The position numbers were made by a program, and so were the translations under genes. A stretch of DNA of 64,000 bases from Vibrio ziniensis (lineage in GTDB: Bacteria > Pseudomonadota > Gammaproteobacteria > Enterobacterales > Vibrionaceae), in contig NZ_CP049331.1 of the NCBI RefSeq assembly GCF_011064285.1, positions 744,001 to 808,000 of the forward strand, in the 5' to 3' direction. The notes under the pieces were generated by a model. It saw only the letters and a list, made by a program, of their open reading frames with translations, made no database searches and was not told where the DNA came from. Shown here piece after piece: positions 1-9,179 of the stretch. Numbering within the stretch: the first letter of the stretch is position 1; every line of letters starts with the position of its first letter.

Positions 1-1484
1 TGATACCTGTTGTTGCTCTTGTAGGGCGTCCTAACGTAGGTAAATCGACACTGTTTAACCGCTTAACGCGTACTCGCGATGCGTTGGTTGCAGACTTTCC
101 TGGTTTAACCCGTGACCGTAAATATGGTCAAGCAAAGCTAGGTGAACACGAATTCATCGTTATTGATACCGGTGGTATTGATGGTAGTGAAGAAGGTGTT
201 GAAACAAAAATGGCTGAACAATCGCTAGCTGCGATTGAAGAGGCAGATGTTGTTCTGTTTATGGTAGATGGCCGTGCGGGCTTAACTGTAGCAGATGAAG
301 CTATTGCTCAACATCTTCGCCGTATTGAGAAAAACAGCATTTTGGTTGTCAACAAAGTTGATGGTATTGATGCTGATGCAGCGAGTGCTGAGTTCTGGCA
401 ACTTGGTATGGAAAATATGTACCAAATCGCCGCAGCTCACGGTCGTGGTGTTGGTGCTCTGATTGATCGTGCGTTAAGCCCGATTGCCGAAGAGATGCAA
501 GCTCAAGATGCACTTCTAGAAGATCTGACTGAATTTGAAGATTCAGAAGAAGAGCAACTCGAGTACACAGAAGAAGAAGCGGAAGAAGCGTATAAGCGTC
601 TGCAAGATCAGCCGATCAAACTGGCAATTATCGGTCGTCCAAACGTTGGTAAGTCTACTCTGACTAACCGCATTTTGGGTGAAGAACGTGTAGTTGTTTA
701 CGATATGCCGGGAACAACACGCGATTCTATCTACATTCCTATGACGCGTGATGAGCGTGAATATGTGCTTATCGATACAGCGGGTGTACGTCGCCGTAAA
801 CGTGTAAATGAGACAGTAGAGAAGTTCTCTGTTGTTAAAACCCTGAAAGCTATCGAAGATGCGAACGTGGTTCTGCTTGTTGTAGACGCACGTGAGAACA
901 TCTCAGATCAAGATTTAAGCTTACTAGGCTTTGCTCTTAATGCTGGTCGTTCACTTGTTATCGCAGTTAATAAGTGGGATGGCTTGGACACTGATGTTAA
1001 AGACCGTGTGAAGAAAGAGCTAGACCGTCGTCTAGGCTTTGTTGATTTCGCTCGTATTCACTTTATATCTGCACTTCACGGTACTGGTGTTGGTCATTTG
1101 TTTGAATCTGTACAAGAAGCTTATAAGTCGGCGACAACTCGTGTTGGTACTTCCGTACTGACTCGTATCATGAAGATGGCGACGGAAGATCACCAGCCTC
1201 CTATGGTTCGTAGCCGTCGTGTGAAACTGAAATACGCGCACGCTGGTGGCTATAATCCACCAATCATTGTGATCCACGGTAACCTAGTTAATGAACTACC
1301 TGATTCATACAAACGTTATCTGATGAACTATTTCCGTAAATCATTGGATATCATGGGTACCCCGATTCGTATTCAGTTCCAAAATAGCGAAAACCCATTT
1401 GAAGGTAAAACTAACAAAATGACGTTATCTCAAGAGCGCAAACGCAAGCGCTTGATGACCATGATGAAAGGTCGCAGAAAATAA
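1..1484 (+). CDS. der: GTPase Der (EngA), ribosome assembly; lacks first base of start codon
   Basis: Der is a double-GTPase needed for maturation of the 50S ribosomal subunit in the cytoplasm. The frame is open from the window edge: bases 1-2 are 'tg' and the next codons read [16 protein letters not shown], so only the A of the ATG appears to be missing. Two G domains are visible, each with a P-loop (GRPNVGKS at about residue 9 and again near codon 630-655 of the window), DTGG/DTAG switch II motifs and NKVD/NKWD base-recognition motifs. They are joined by an acidic linker rich in Glu. The C-terminal KH-like domain ends in a basic tail. A terminator follows directly. The first window-internal start at 84 would cut the P-loop and is not the real start. 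Confidence 0.97.
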   Translation, partial: IPVVALVGRPNVGKSTLFNRLTRTRDALVADFPGLTRDRKYGQAKLGEHEFIVIDTGGIDGSEEGVETKMAEQSLAAIEEADVVLFMVDGRAGLTVADEAIAQHLRRIEKNSILVVNKVDGIDADAASAEFWQLGMENMYQIAAAHGRGVGALIDRALSPIAEEMQAQDALLEDLTEFEDSEEEQLEYTEEEAEEAYKRLQDQPIKLAIIGRPNVGKSTLTNRILGEERVVVYDMPGTTRDSIYIPMTRDEREYVLIDTAGVRRRKRVNETVEKFSVVKTLKAIEDANVVLLVVDARENISDQDLSLLGFALNAGRSLVIAVNKWDGLDTDVKDRVKKELDRRLGFVDFARIHFISALHGTGVGHLFESVQEAYKSATTRVGTSVLTRIMKMATEDHQPPMVRSRRVKLKYAHAGGYNPPIIVIHGNLVNELPDSYKRYLMNYFRKSLDIMGTPIRIQFQNSENPFEGKTNKMTLSQERKRKRLMTMMKGRRK

Positions 1485-1495
1485 TGTATGAACAG

Positions 1496-1520
1496 AGCCC
1501 AAGCTATGCTTGGGCTTTTT
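1496..1520 (+). terminator. Rho-independent terminator after der
   Basis: Inverted repeat AGCCCAAGC-TAT-GCTTGGGCT followed by a T run, 12 bases after the der stop codon. Confidence 0.85.
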
Positions 1521-1581
1521 ACTATCTGTTGCTTTATTTTATTATCTTCCACTTTGTTTTTAATGTGCCAATAGACCCGAT

Positions 1582-2457
1582 ATGTCCTATACACCTACAC
1601 AAGTCACCTTTACTCAATCAATCTATCAATTAGCAAGTGAGGTACAGTTTGTCAGACCTCATGACGAGTATCTTTATGTTGTTAGCACTCAAACGCCGTT
1701 TCATCCTGTGAGCCATATTTGGCCTGATCATCCAGCAGACAGAGGGACGCTTGCAGTCGATGGCTGCGTATATGTTGTTGAAGATTGCTTAGTTGGAGCT
1801 ATCAATCAGGATGAGCATCAACTGTTAGTCGGCAAAGAGATCCTTGTTAAGCGAGATGAGCCAGGATGGGTATTCGTTGTCGTTCATCAAATTAAGACAG
1901 AAGAAAATGCTGTAAAAGTTGGTGATGTAGTGACTTTAACTGTTGATGAAGAATACCAAAATCAGCTGAGTCGTGCTCACAGCGCGGGGCATTTAGCGTA
2001 TCTCGCATTAAACAAAGTGTTGGCGTCTGCATATTGGCGTAAAGATGCTGATAGAAAAGACCCACACGGCCACAATGACTTTAATAGCTATGCTCAAGTT
2101 ACAAGCTTTGTAACCGAAGACCGTTGTTTAGATACGTACCGTTTAGGTAAAACTTTGCGTAAACGTGGCCTGAATAGCGCAGATATGCTAGAAAACTTAG
2201 CTAAGATTGAAGAGCAGGTAAACTCACAACTCTCTGATTGGTTAAAGCTTGGATCTAAAATTGAGATAATCAGACAAGGTGATAATTTAACAGATTCCCG
2301 CTATTGGCAGTGTGATTTAGGTGAAGGTGAAGTGGCTATCATCCCTTGTGGCGGCACGCATTGTGACTCATTAACATCATTTGGAACTATGCAGGTGAAA
2401 CTTGTGCAACGCGATGGTGAACATATCGAAATGCACACCCATGTAACTCAATCCTAG
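1582..2457 (+). CDS. AlaX-like alanyl-tRNA editing hydrolase
   Basis: The protein resembles the free-standing editing domain of alanyl-tRNA synthetase (AlaX family), which hydrolyses mischarged Ser-tRNA(Ala) or Gly-tRNA(Ala). The zinc-binding signature is present: HSAGH at residues 133-137 and CGGTHC at 256-261, the two elements that place His/His and Cys/His ligands in this family. The N-terminal 120 residues form the beta-barrel-like part seen in AlaX-M/L types. Length is 291 residues. It sits alone between the der terminator and a non-coding stretch. No strong ribosome binding site precedes the ATG. The substrate is inferred from the family only. Confidence 0.85.
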   Translation: MSYTPTQVTFTQSIYQLASEVQFVRPHDEYLYVVSTQTPFHPVSHIWPDHPADRGTLAVDGCVYVVEDCLVGAINQDEHQLLVGKEILVKRDEPGWVFVVVHQIKTEENAVKVGDVVTLTVDEEYQNQLSRAHSAGHLAYLALNKVLASAYWRKDADRKDPHGHNDFNSYAQVTSFVTEDRCLDTYRLGKTLRKRGLNSADMLENLAKIEEQVNSQLSDWLKLGSKIEIIRQGDNLTDSRYWQCDLGEGEVAIIPCGGTHCDSLTSFGTMQVKLVQRDGEHIEMHTHVTQS

Positions 2458-2596
2458 TTAAATGATCTTTTTGTTAAATTCTAATAATTTGGTTTTAAGT
2501 TGATGTATTTAGTTTTTTATTCTTTTTAAAATCCAAATGCAGAATATGTAACTTATGCTTTCGGTGTGTGGTTATATAAATGTTCTTTTAAGGGTA

Positions 2597-2674
2597 GATC
2601 GCTGATCAAAATAGATAAAGCAGAAGATCGGATTGAGATCTCTATAACGATCTTTATTATGTCATAAGTCGATC
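2597..2674. repeat. cluster of six GATC sites
   Basis: Six GATC tetramers start at 2597, 2604, 2626, 2637, 2649 and 2671, far more than expected by chance in 78 bases of AT-rich DNA. They lie in the 268-base gap between the alaX-like gene and the zinc-ribbon gene. GATC is the Dam methylation site, and clusters of them can bind SeqA. No gene is seen in the gap. Confidence 0.6.
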
Positions 2675-2725
2675 TAGCCAGTTCTACAGTATTAATAATG
2701 TGGTTTTAGAAGTTGGAGCTTTGTC

Positions 2726-2947
2726 ATGGAAAACTTATGCCCTCAATGTGAGAAAGAGCTTGAATGGGATGGACAGTATCATTGTTCTTCTTGTGATGAG
2801 CATTTTAAGAAAGTTGGGTTTTGTCCAGAATGCGATACTGAATTAGAGAAATTGCAGGCTTGCGGTGCAGCTAACTACTTTTGCAATACCTGCAATGAAT
2901 TAAAGTCTAAATCACGTATCCGTTTTGAATTTCAGAAAACAGCATAA
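2726..2947 (+). CDS. YfgJ-like small zinc-ribbon protein
   Basis: A 73-residue protein made of two zinc ribbons: CPQC...CSSC at residues 5-24 and CPEC...CNTC at about 33-57, eight cysteines in CxxC pairs. E. coli has a similar protein, YfgJ, encoded between der and xseA, and the neighbourhood here is the same, which supports orthology. The function is unknown; zinc ribbons of this type often bind nucleic acid or act as rubredoxin-like modules. The start ATG has upstream 'ttggagc', a usable Shine-Dalgarno sequence. A hairpin terminator follows. Confidence 0.8.
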   Translation: MENLCPQCEKELEWDGQYHCSSCDEHFKKVGFCPECDTELEKLQACGAANYFCNTCNELKSKSRIRFEFQKTA

Positions 2948-2978
2948 CTATCTGAATTTAAATAATTTATTATCATAG

Positions 2979-3007
2979 AATCTCATTCAAATATTGAGTG
3001 AGATTTT
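2979..3007 (+). terminator. terminator after yfgJ-like gene
   Basis: Imperfect inverted repeat AATCTCATTCAA-ATA-TTGAGTGAGATT ending in TTTT, about 30 bases after the stop codon. Confidence 0.65.
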
Positions 3008-3106
3008 CCCTACGTTGAGATCAGTTTTCGATATCTATTCTATTCGCTTTTCATCTGTATCATTTGCCAGCTGAAGATCCATACACAAAGTTGGATTAAC
3101 GCTGAA

Positions 3107-5182
3107 ATGAAACGAAAAGAACTTGCGAACATGACCGACAAAGTGTTGAAAAGATATTTGCTCTGGCTGCCAAGTGTACTTATGGTATGTGCCATTGGTA
3201 CGTCTTTTATAAATCAACATTTATTCTCAAAAAGCTTAATCGCTTCTGTTATCACCAGTATTGAAGATCAATACATTGCGATAAGAAAAACTGAAGTTGA
3301 AGAGCGGGTTGATACAACGCTAAAAATGTTGGATGTTATTCGTCAAAGTAATGATCTCGCTGACGGTGATGTGATCCCGAAGGCTCTTTTCGATAAAACA
3401 ATGACTTCATTCCAGCTGCTGAATGAAGGCTATGATGACTATATATTTGTTATCGATAGTAACAAGAGGTTCGTTGTTCATAGAAACTCAGATAACTTAT
3501 TTAAAAACGATATTGATGATGAGTTAGTCCATTATATTTATCAAAGCGCAATCAATGGAGTGTCTTGGGTTGAATATAGTGACAAAGCATTTAACAACCG
3601 TAAGTCTGATGCCGCTGCACAAAAGATCACGCATATTCGCTACGTCGAAGATTGGGATGTTGTCTTAGGTAGTGGTGAGCTACTAAATGACATCAAAAAA
3701 TACTCTGAATCAGAAGCTAAAATAGTCACGAATCTAGTCCTCGAACAAAAGTCCAATCAGAACCTGTTCCATATTTTTGTCTTCATCATTTTTGCTGGGA
3801 TCATTTATTACTTACGTACCATCACGGCAAAAAAACTATATCAGTACAAATCAGCAATTGAAGAAAAGCTGATTCAAATAGAAGAGAAAGATAAAGAAAT
3901 TGCTTTTCGATCTCTTTATAACGATGTGACAGGTTTACCAAATAGAAAAGCAACGTCAGATTACATCGATAACCTTTGTTTGCAGGAAAAAGGCGAAGAG
4001 TATCAACTACAGCTGATTGACATTGTGGACTTCCAGAAGGTTAATAACCAATATGGTTTTGCCGTTGGTGACCGCGTGCTACGACAAGTGAGTAGCGCAC
4101 TGGAAGATCTTAAAGATGAAATGATGTTCATTGGGCATGTATCAGCAGACCAATTTGTAGTGATTTGTCAGAAATCAACGGGTTCATGTATCGATTTCGA
4201 AAAGCAAACTGAAACGTTTGAAAAATTTGATGTGTGTGGTGAGATGATTTCACTTCATGTTCGCAACGCAGTAGTGAGTTTCAAGAATCGCAACATTTTA
4301 GGCTCGATCATCGTGCGTAACGGTGAGCTAGCGATGAAGTATGCGAAAGCAAATAACTTATTCAATGTTAGCTATTCGCCATTTATGTCTAAGAGTTCAG
4401 AACGTCACTTCAAGATCTCTAACCTGCTAGATTTTGCAATCGACAATAAAGAGTTTTATGTTCACTACCAACCGCAAGTCAGTACGTTAAACGGTAAGAT
4501 CATTGGTGTTGAAGCGCTAGTGCGCTGGGATAACGTAGAGCTAGGACGAGTTGCGCCACTCGATTTTATTCCGATCGCTGAGAAAAAAGGTGTGATTGGT
4601 AAGATCAGTGATTTAGTACTTGCTCAAGCTTGTAAAGATATTCAGTCAATTAGCCCAAATGGCGAAGATGCTTTGACGTTATCTGTAAACATCTCACCAA
4701 ACCAACTGATGAGCAAAGGCTTTGTCGATAGTACGATAGAGATTATCCAATCAACGGGGATTGATTCAAAGCGCATTGTTTTCGAAATCACGGAAGGTAC
4801 ATTCCTAAACGATATTCCTGGAACCATTGCTGTTATTGAGCAGCTTAAAGCGATTGGCATTAAGTTTTCGATTGATGATTTTGGTACAGGTTATTCGTCG
4901 CTCAGCTATTTATCTAAGTTACCGGTCGATGAAGTGAAAATTGATAAGAGCTTTATCAATGATTTAGTTGAAGATAAAGATGCGTATAACTTAGTAAAAA
5001 GCATCTTGGCTGTAGCGAGTATTAAGCAACTGACAATTGTTGCAGAAGGTGTAGAAACTAAGGAGCAATCACAGATTCTCGCTGATCTTGCTTGTCATCT
5101 ATTGCAAGGTTACTACTTCTCACGACCTGTCGATGTTGAGAACCTAACAAAAAAGATTAGAGACAACTTAAGAGCAAAGTAA
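3107..5182 (+). CDS. Cache-GGDEF-EAL membrane protein, probable c-di-GMP phosphodiesterase
   Basis: An inner-membrane signalling protein of 691 residues. TM1 is at about 18-36, followed by a periplasmic sensor of Cache type (around 45-210, with the stretch DYIFVIDSNKRFVVH) and TM2 at about 218-237. A GGDEF domain (about 270-360) starts with the usual DVTGLPNR but has VSADQF at 345-350 where GGDEF should be, so diguanylate cyclase activity is unlikely. The EAL domain (about 435-690) keeps EAL (469-471), N529, E560, DDFGTG (590-595), K611 and the late Glu in VAEGVET, so it should hydrolyse cyclic di-GMP. An ATG at 3131 is an alternative start; neither has a clear ribosome binding site. Confidence 0.92.
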   Translation: MKRKELANMTDKVLKRYLLWLPSVLMVCAIGTSFINQHLFSKSLIASVITSIEDQYIAIRKTEVEERVDTTLKMLDVIRQSNDLADGDVIPKALFDKTMTSFQLLNEGYDDYIFVIDSNKRFVVHRNSDNLFKNDIDDELVHYIYQSAINGVSWVEYSDKAFNNRKSDAAAQKITHIRYVEDWDVVLGSGELLNDIKKYSESEAKIVTNLVLEQKSNQNLFHIFVFIIFAGIIYYLRTITAKKLYQYKSAIEEKLIQIEEKDKEIAFRSLYNDVTGLPNRKATSDYIDNLCLQEKGEEYQLQLIDIVDFQKVNNQYGFAVGDRVLRQVSSALEDLKDEMMFIGHVSADQFVVICQKSTGSCIDFEKQTETFEKFDVCGEMISLHVRNAVVSFKNRNILGSIIVRNGELAMKYAKANNLFNVSYSPFMSKSSERHFKISNLLDFAIDNKEFYVHYQPQVSTLNGKIIGVEALVRWDNVELGRVAPLDFIPIAEKKGVIGKISDLVLAQACKDIQSISPNGEDALTLSVNISPNQLMSKGFVDSTIEIIQSTGIDSKRIVFEITEGTFLNDIPGTIAVIEQLKAIGIKFSIDDFGTGYSSLSYLSKLPVDEVKIDKSFINDLVEDKDAYNLVKSILAVASIKQLTIVAEGVETKEQSQILADLACHLLQGYYFSRPVDVENLTKKIRDNLRAK

Positions 5183-5212
5183 AAGTTTCCCCTAGGTTTC
5201 ACTGTGAGATTT

Positions 5213-5239
5213 GCCACTGATGACCTCAGTGGCCTTTTT
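5213..5239 (+). terminator. terminator after the GGDEF-EAL gene
   Basis: GCCACTGA-TGACC-TCAGTGGC followed by CTTTTTG. Confidence 0.85.
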
Positions 5240-5305
5240 GTATAGAGAAAACCCCCAGCTAGGCTGGGGGTTCCGTAAAGCTTACAGCTATAAATCAGTT
5301 ATATA

Positions 5306-5377
5306 ACCCCTTTCAATTTGATAAAAACGTCTTGTGGTCTGGCAACTACAAGAGTTAATTAAGAATTGAAAGGGGGT
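5306..5377 (+). promoter_or_regulatory. 5' leader stem hiding the tnpA ribosome binding site
   Basis: ACCCCTTTCAATT at 5306-5318 is complementary to AATTGAAAGGGGGT at 5364-5377. The second arm contains the Shine-Dalgarno sequence AAGGGGG, five bases before the tnpA ATG, so folding would block translation. IS200 elements are known to silence their transposase this way. Confidence 0.7.
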
Positions 5378-5381
5378 CCCA

Positions 5382-5843
5382 ATGGGGGACGAAAAGAGCT
5401 TAGCGCACACGCGCTGGAACTGTAAATACCACATAGTCTTTGCACCGAAATATAGAAGACAAGTGTTCTACGGAGAAAAACGTAGAGCAATAGGTGAAAT
5501 ATTGAGGAAACTATGTGAATGGAAAAATGTGAACATTCTTGAAGCGGAATGTTGCTCGGATCATATCCACATGCTTTTAGAAATACCGCCCAAAATGAGT
5601 GTTTCAGCGTTTATGGGGTATTTGAAAGGTAAAAGTAGCCTAATGCTTTATGAACGATTCGGGGATTTGAAGTTTAAATATCGGAATCGTGAGTTTTGGT
5701 GCCGAGGTTATTATGTAGATACGGTAGGTAAGAATACGAGCAAGATACAGAATTACATAAAGCACCAACTAGAGCAGGATAAAATGGGAGAGCAATTGTC
5801 GCTCCCGTATTCAGGTAGCCCGTTTGCGGGCCGCAGGAAATAG
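5382..5843 (+). CDS. tnpA: IS200/IS605 family transposase TnpA
   Basis: A 153-residue Y1 HUH transposase that cuts and joins single-stranded DNA at the ends of the element. The HUH motif is SDHIHMLLE (about residues 60-68) and the catalytic tyrosine lies in NTSKIQNYIKHQ near residue 125. Length matches the IS200 norm of about 152 residues, and the frame is intact, so the element may be active. The start ATG follows a Shine-Dalgarno sequence that is buried in a leader hairpin. Confidence 0.95.
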   Translation: MGDEKSLAHTRWNCKYHIVFAPKYRRQVFYGEKRRAIGEILRKLCEWKNVNILEAECCSDHIHMLLEIPPKMSVSAFMGYLKGKSSLMLYERFGDLKFKYRNREFWCRGYYVDTVGKNTSKIQNYIKHQLEQDKMGEQLSLPYSGSPFAGRRK

Positions 5844-5966
5844 TCATATGCAAATGTCAGATCACTACGCGCCTGCTAGGGCGCTGCCAGTAGGAGAGCC
5901 TTATAGGCGCATATGAAAAACCACCGGCTATGCCGGTGGATACTTTTTTTCATTGACAGGAGAAAT

Positions 5967-7298
5967 TTATTTAACGATGGAGCGTATCTCTCCATCTTTT
6001 AGGCGAGTAACGATTAAGTCACCTTGCTGAACTTCACTGGTGTTATGAATGACATCGCCTTGAGCATTTTGCGTTATTGAATAGCCTCGAGATAAAGTAG
6101 CCAGAGGGCTGACCGCATTCATTTTGTCCATCAAGCGAGTAAATGTATGACGAGAAGAAACAAGATATCGTTTCATCGCTTCATTCATTTCTCTTTCTTT
6201 GCTTGAAAGTAGATATTGCTGATTACGCAATATTTTTTCTGGAGACAAAAGCTGAAGTTGATGCCTCTGCCTATCAAGATGCTGCTGTGTTTTGTTGATA
6301 CGAGCTTGAACTGCTCGCTCTAAGCGCATGCTGTATTCATCAAGCTGCTGTTGCTGACGTTGAAGACGATTGGCTGGATGTTGTCTGTCTAAGCGATGTT
6401 GCAGCTGTTTCAATTCAAATTTTTGTTGAGCAAAATAGTGGCGCATAGCGCTGGCTATTTTATGACGATATGCTTGAAACGCTTGTTTCTTATTGGTGTT
6501 GTCTCTGCTGACCAGTTCAGCTGCCGCTGATGGAGTCGGCGCACGAACATCAGCAACGAAGTCAGCAATCGTCACGTCAATTTCATGTCCAACCGCACTG
6601 ATAATAGGGATCTGGCTTGCTGCAATGGTACGGGCAACGATTTCGCTGTTAAAGCACCATAAGTCTTCCAACGAACCGCCGCCTCGCCCTACGATCAGCA
6701 CATCACACTCTGCACGAGAGTTGGCACAGCCAATCGCTTGAGCAATCTGAATCGATGCATCTTCCCCTTGAACTAGAGTAGGATAGATGATGATAGGCAA
6801 GCTAGGGTCGCGGCGTCTAAGAACTTGAAGGATGTCGTGCAGAGCTGCGCCAGTCTTTGAGGTGATAACACCGACACATCTTGGGTGTTCAGGTAAGCTT
6901 TTCTTTAAAGTTTGAGCAAACAGACCTTCAGAAGCAAGCTTCATTTTTAGCTGGTCGAATTCTTGTTGTAAGCGGCCATCACCTTCAGGTTGCATGCTCT
7001 CAATAATGATTTGGTAATCACCACGAGGTTCATAGAGGGACAATCGTGCTTTAACCAACACTTGCTGACCGTTTTTCGGCTTAAAGTTTACAAAGCGATT
7101 ATTGCCTTTGAACATAGCGCACTTTACTTGGGCGCGAGAGTCTTTAAGCGTTAGATACCAGTGACCGGAAACGGGAGAGGAGAAGTTGGAAACTTCACCA
7201 ATTAGCCAAACGATACCCATTTCATTTTCTAGTAATAATCGTACTTCAGCATTAAGACGAGAAACGGTATAGATGTTTGGATTGGTATTGGAAGGCAC
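5967..7298 (-). CDS. xseA: exodeoxyribonuclease VII large subunit
   Basis: Exonuclease VII (XseA with several XseB) degrades single-stranded DNA from both ends and acts in mismatch and other repair. The N-terminal OB fold (about 1-105) includes GHWYLTLKD and YEPRGDYQ; the catalytic domain has GVITSKTGAALHD and the glycine-rich GRGGGSLEDLWCFN. The C-terminal half is a long Gln/Arg-rich coiled coil, then a small closing domain (TLSRGYSIT). Length 443 matches the family. The start is a GTG aligned with the E. coli N terminus. Divergent from guaB, as in E. coli; the right-end hairpin of the IS element now serves as its terminator. Confidence 0.96.
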   Translation of the reverse strand: MPSNTNPNIYTVSRLNAEVRLLLENEMGIVWLIGEVSNFSSPVSGHWYLTLKDSRAQVKCAMFKGNNRFVNFKPKNGQQVLVKARLSLYEPRGDYQIIIESMQPEGDGRLQQEFDQLKMKLASEGLFAQTLKKSLPEHPRCVGVITSKTGAALHDILQVLRRRDPSLPIIIYPTLVQGEDASIQIAQAIGCANSRAECDVLIVGRGGGSLEDLWCFNSEIVARTIAASQIPIISAVGHEIDVTIADFVADVRAPTPSAAAELVSRDNTNKKQAFQAYRHKIASAMRHYFAQQKFELKQLQHRLDRQHPANRLQRQQQQLDEYSMRLERAVQARINKTQQHLDRQRHQLQLLSPEKILRNQQYLLSSKEREMNEAMKRYLVSSRHTFTRLMDKMNAVSPLATLSRGYSITQNAQGDVIHNTSEVQQGDLIVTRLKDGEIRSIVK

Positions 7299-7388
7299 TA
7301 ATTATTCAACCAGACGTGAGTATGGAAATTAGCGGCAATATAATACATAGCAAGGGCTAGAATGCAAATTAAAAATAAAGAAATGTGT

Positions 7389-7404
7389 AGCCAAGCGATT
7401 GCGT
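7389..7404. promoter_or_regulatory. PurR-box-like operator before guaB
   Basis: AGCCAAGCGATTGCGT matches the PurR consensus ANGCAANCGNTTNCNT at 11 of 12 fixed positions. A -10 box TATAAT lies at 7411-7416, so bound PurR would cover the -35 region of the guaB promoter. Known in E. coli guaBA; here inferred from sequence. Confidence 0.65.
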
Positions 7405-7538
7405 CGGGCGTATAATCCGTCCGCAATATCTAATCCAAATGCATCTTTTCGGTTATTAATATAGAAAGTTGTTAAAACCGGAAAGTGGAGCATTTGGATT
7501 GTTTTTATATTTACCCTCTAAATTGTGAGATATTGCAA

Positions 7539-9002
7539 ATGCTTAGAATTGCCAAAGAAGCGCTGACATTCGACGATGTTCTACTCGTACCAGCACACTC
7601 CACCGTTCTCCCAAACACTGCCGATTTACATACGCAGCTAACTAAAAATATTACTCTAAATATCCCAATGATTTCTGCGTCTATGGACACAGTGACAGAG
7701 GCTCGTTTAGCTATTGCTCTTGCACAAGAAGGCGGTATTGGCTTTATTCACAAGAATATGTCAATCGATCAGCAAGCAGCAGAAGTTCGTAAAGTAAAAA
7801 AATTCGAAGCGGGCGTTGTTGCAGATCCAGTTACCGTTAACCCAGAAGCAACGATTGCTGATGTGGTTGCCCTAACTGAAAAACACGGTTTTGCGGGTTT
7901 CCCTGTGGTAACCGAAAGCAACGAACTTGTTGGTATCATTACTGGTCGTGACGTTCGTTTCGTTACTGATCTATCGAAAAAAGTAGATTCAGTAATGACT
8001 CCTAAAGAGCGTTTAGCTGCGGTAAAAGAAGGCGCAACTCGCGCTGAAGTTCAAGAGAAAATGCACGAAGCTCGTGTTGAGAAAGTACTGGTTGTGAATG
8101 ATGATTTCCAATTAACAGGTATGATCACAGCAAAAGACTTCCACAAAGCAGAACGTAAACCAAACGCATGTAAAGATGCTCGCGGTCGTCTACGTGTAGG
8201 TGCTGCGGTTGGCGCTGGTGCTGGTAACGAAGAGCGCGTAGCCGCGCTTGTTGAAGCAGGTGTCGATGTTCTACTTATCGACTCTTCACACGGTCACTCT
8301 GAAGGTGTTCTAAACCGTATCCGCGAAACTCGCGCAGCATACCCAGATTTAGACATCATTGGTGGTAACGTAGCAACTGGCGCAGGTGCTAAAGCGCTGA
8401 TTGAAGCTGGTGTAAGTGCAGTTAAGGTCGGTATCGGCCCTGGTTCTATCTGTACAACTCGTATCGTAACAGGTGTAGGTGTACCTCAAATTACCGCTAT
8501 TTCTGATGCTGCTGAAGTGGCAAACGAATACGGTATTCCCGTTATTGCTGACGGCGGTATCCGTTTCTCTGGCGACATCTGTAAAGCAATCGCGGCAGGT
8601 GCATCTTGCGTTATGGTTGGTTCAATGTTTGCTGGTACTGAAGAAGCACCGGGTGAAATCATTCTATTTAACGGTCGTTCTTACAAATCTTACCGTGGTA
8701 TGGGTTCTTTGGGCGCAATGTCTCAAGGTTCTTCAGATCGTTACTTCCAATCTGATAACGCTGCTGACAAGCTTGTTCCAGAAGGTATCGAAGGCCGTAT
8801 CGCATATAAAGGTCGTCTGAAAGAGATCGTTCATCAACAGATGGGTGGTTTACGTTCAAGTATGGGGTTGACTGGTTCAGCTACTATTGAAGATATGCGT
8901 ACTAAAGCAGAATTTGTACGTATCTCTGGCGCTGGTATGGCAGAGTCTCACGTACACGACGTTCAAATCACTAAAGAAGCTCCAAACTACCGTTTGGGTT
9001 AA
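7539..9002 (+). CDS. guaB: IMP dehydrogenase
   Basis: Oxidises IMP to XMP with NAD+, the first step from IMP to GMP. The protein is 487 residues from the ATG at 7539, giving the family N terminus [20 protein letters not shown] frame extension to a GTG at 7485 would add 18 unrelated residues. Two CBS domains occupy about residues 93-205 inside the TIM barrel. The catalytic loop GPGSICTTR with its cysteine and the flap region after it ([16 protein letters not shown]) are intact. guaA follows 177 bases downstream on the same strand. Confidence 0.97.
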   Translation: MLRIAKEALTFDDVLLVPAHSTVLPNTADLHTQLTKNITLNIPMISASMDTVTEARLAIALAQEGGIGFIHKNMSIDQQAAEVRKVKKFEAGVVADPVTVNPEATIADVVALTEKHGFAGFPVVTESNELVGIITGRDVRFVTDLSKKVDSVMTPKERLAAVKEGATRAEVQEKMHEARVEKVLVVNDDFQLTGMITAKDFHKAERKPNACKDARGRLRVGAAVGAGAGNEERVAALVEAGVDVLLIDSSHGHSEGVLNRIRETRAAYPDLDIIGGNVATGAGAKALIEAGVSAVKVGIGPGSICTTRIVTGVGVPQITAISDAAEVANEYGIPVIADGGIRFSGDICKAIAAGASCVMVGSMFAGTEEAPGEIILFNGRSYKSYRGMGSLGAMSQGSSDRYFQSDNAADKLVPEGIEGRIAYKGRLKEIVHQQMGGLRSSMGLTGSATIEDMRTKAEFVRISGAGMAESHVHDVQITKEAPNYRLG

Positions 9003-9089
9003 TGGTTAATAGCGCGACTAGATTTATAGCGCGTTGGATTAACAAACGTTTGAATGTAGTTGTTAGTTTCTTAACTGAATATTTGCACG

Positions 9090-9105
9090 ACGTAAACGTT
9101 TGCTT
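9090..9105. promoter_or_regulatory. PurR-box-like site before guaA
   Basis: ACGTAAACGTTTGCTT matches the PurR consensus at 11 of 12 fixed positions. A second, weaker palindrome with core CAAACGTTTG lies about 50 bases upstream, near 9043-9052. A GAGGCGAG-TAGA-CTCGCCTC hairpin (about 9127-9146) lies in the same leader. Separate control of guaA is inferred. Confidence 0.55.
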
Positions 9106-9179
9106 TTTTACTTGATGACTTATAGAGAGGCGAGTAGACTCGCCTCCGATTCTCAATTTAGCTGATAAGATTGCTCAAT

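Larger units (their letters stand above)
5250..5950 (+). mobile_element. IS200-type insertion sequence
   Basis: A single-gene IS200/IS605-group element. The left end has a perfect hairpin (AACCCCCAGC-TAG-GCTGGGGGTT, 5250-5272) and the right end another (CCACCGGC-TAT-GCCGGTGG, 5921-5939) followed by a T run; such subterminal hairpins are what TnpA of this family recognises in single-stranded DNA. There are no terminal inverted repeats and no tnpB gene, as in IS200. It lies between the GGDEF-EAL terminator and the end of xseA, where it harms neither gene. The exact cleavage points cannot be fixed by eye, so the ends are good to about 10 bases. Confidence 0.85.

Noticed and set aside
2597..2674. 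Replication origin
   Set aside because: No DnaA-box array, no 13-mer region, and no origin-type neighbours; GATC density alone is not enough.
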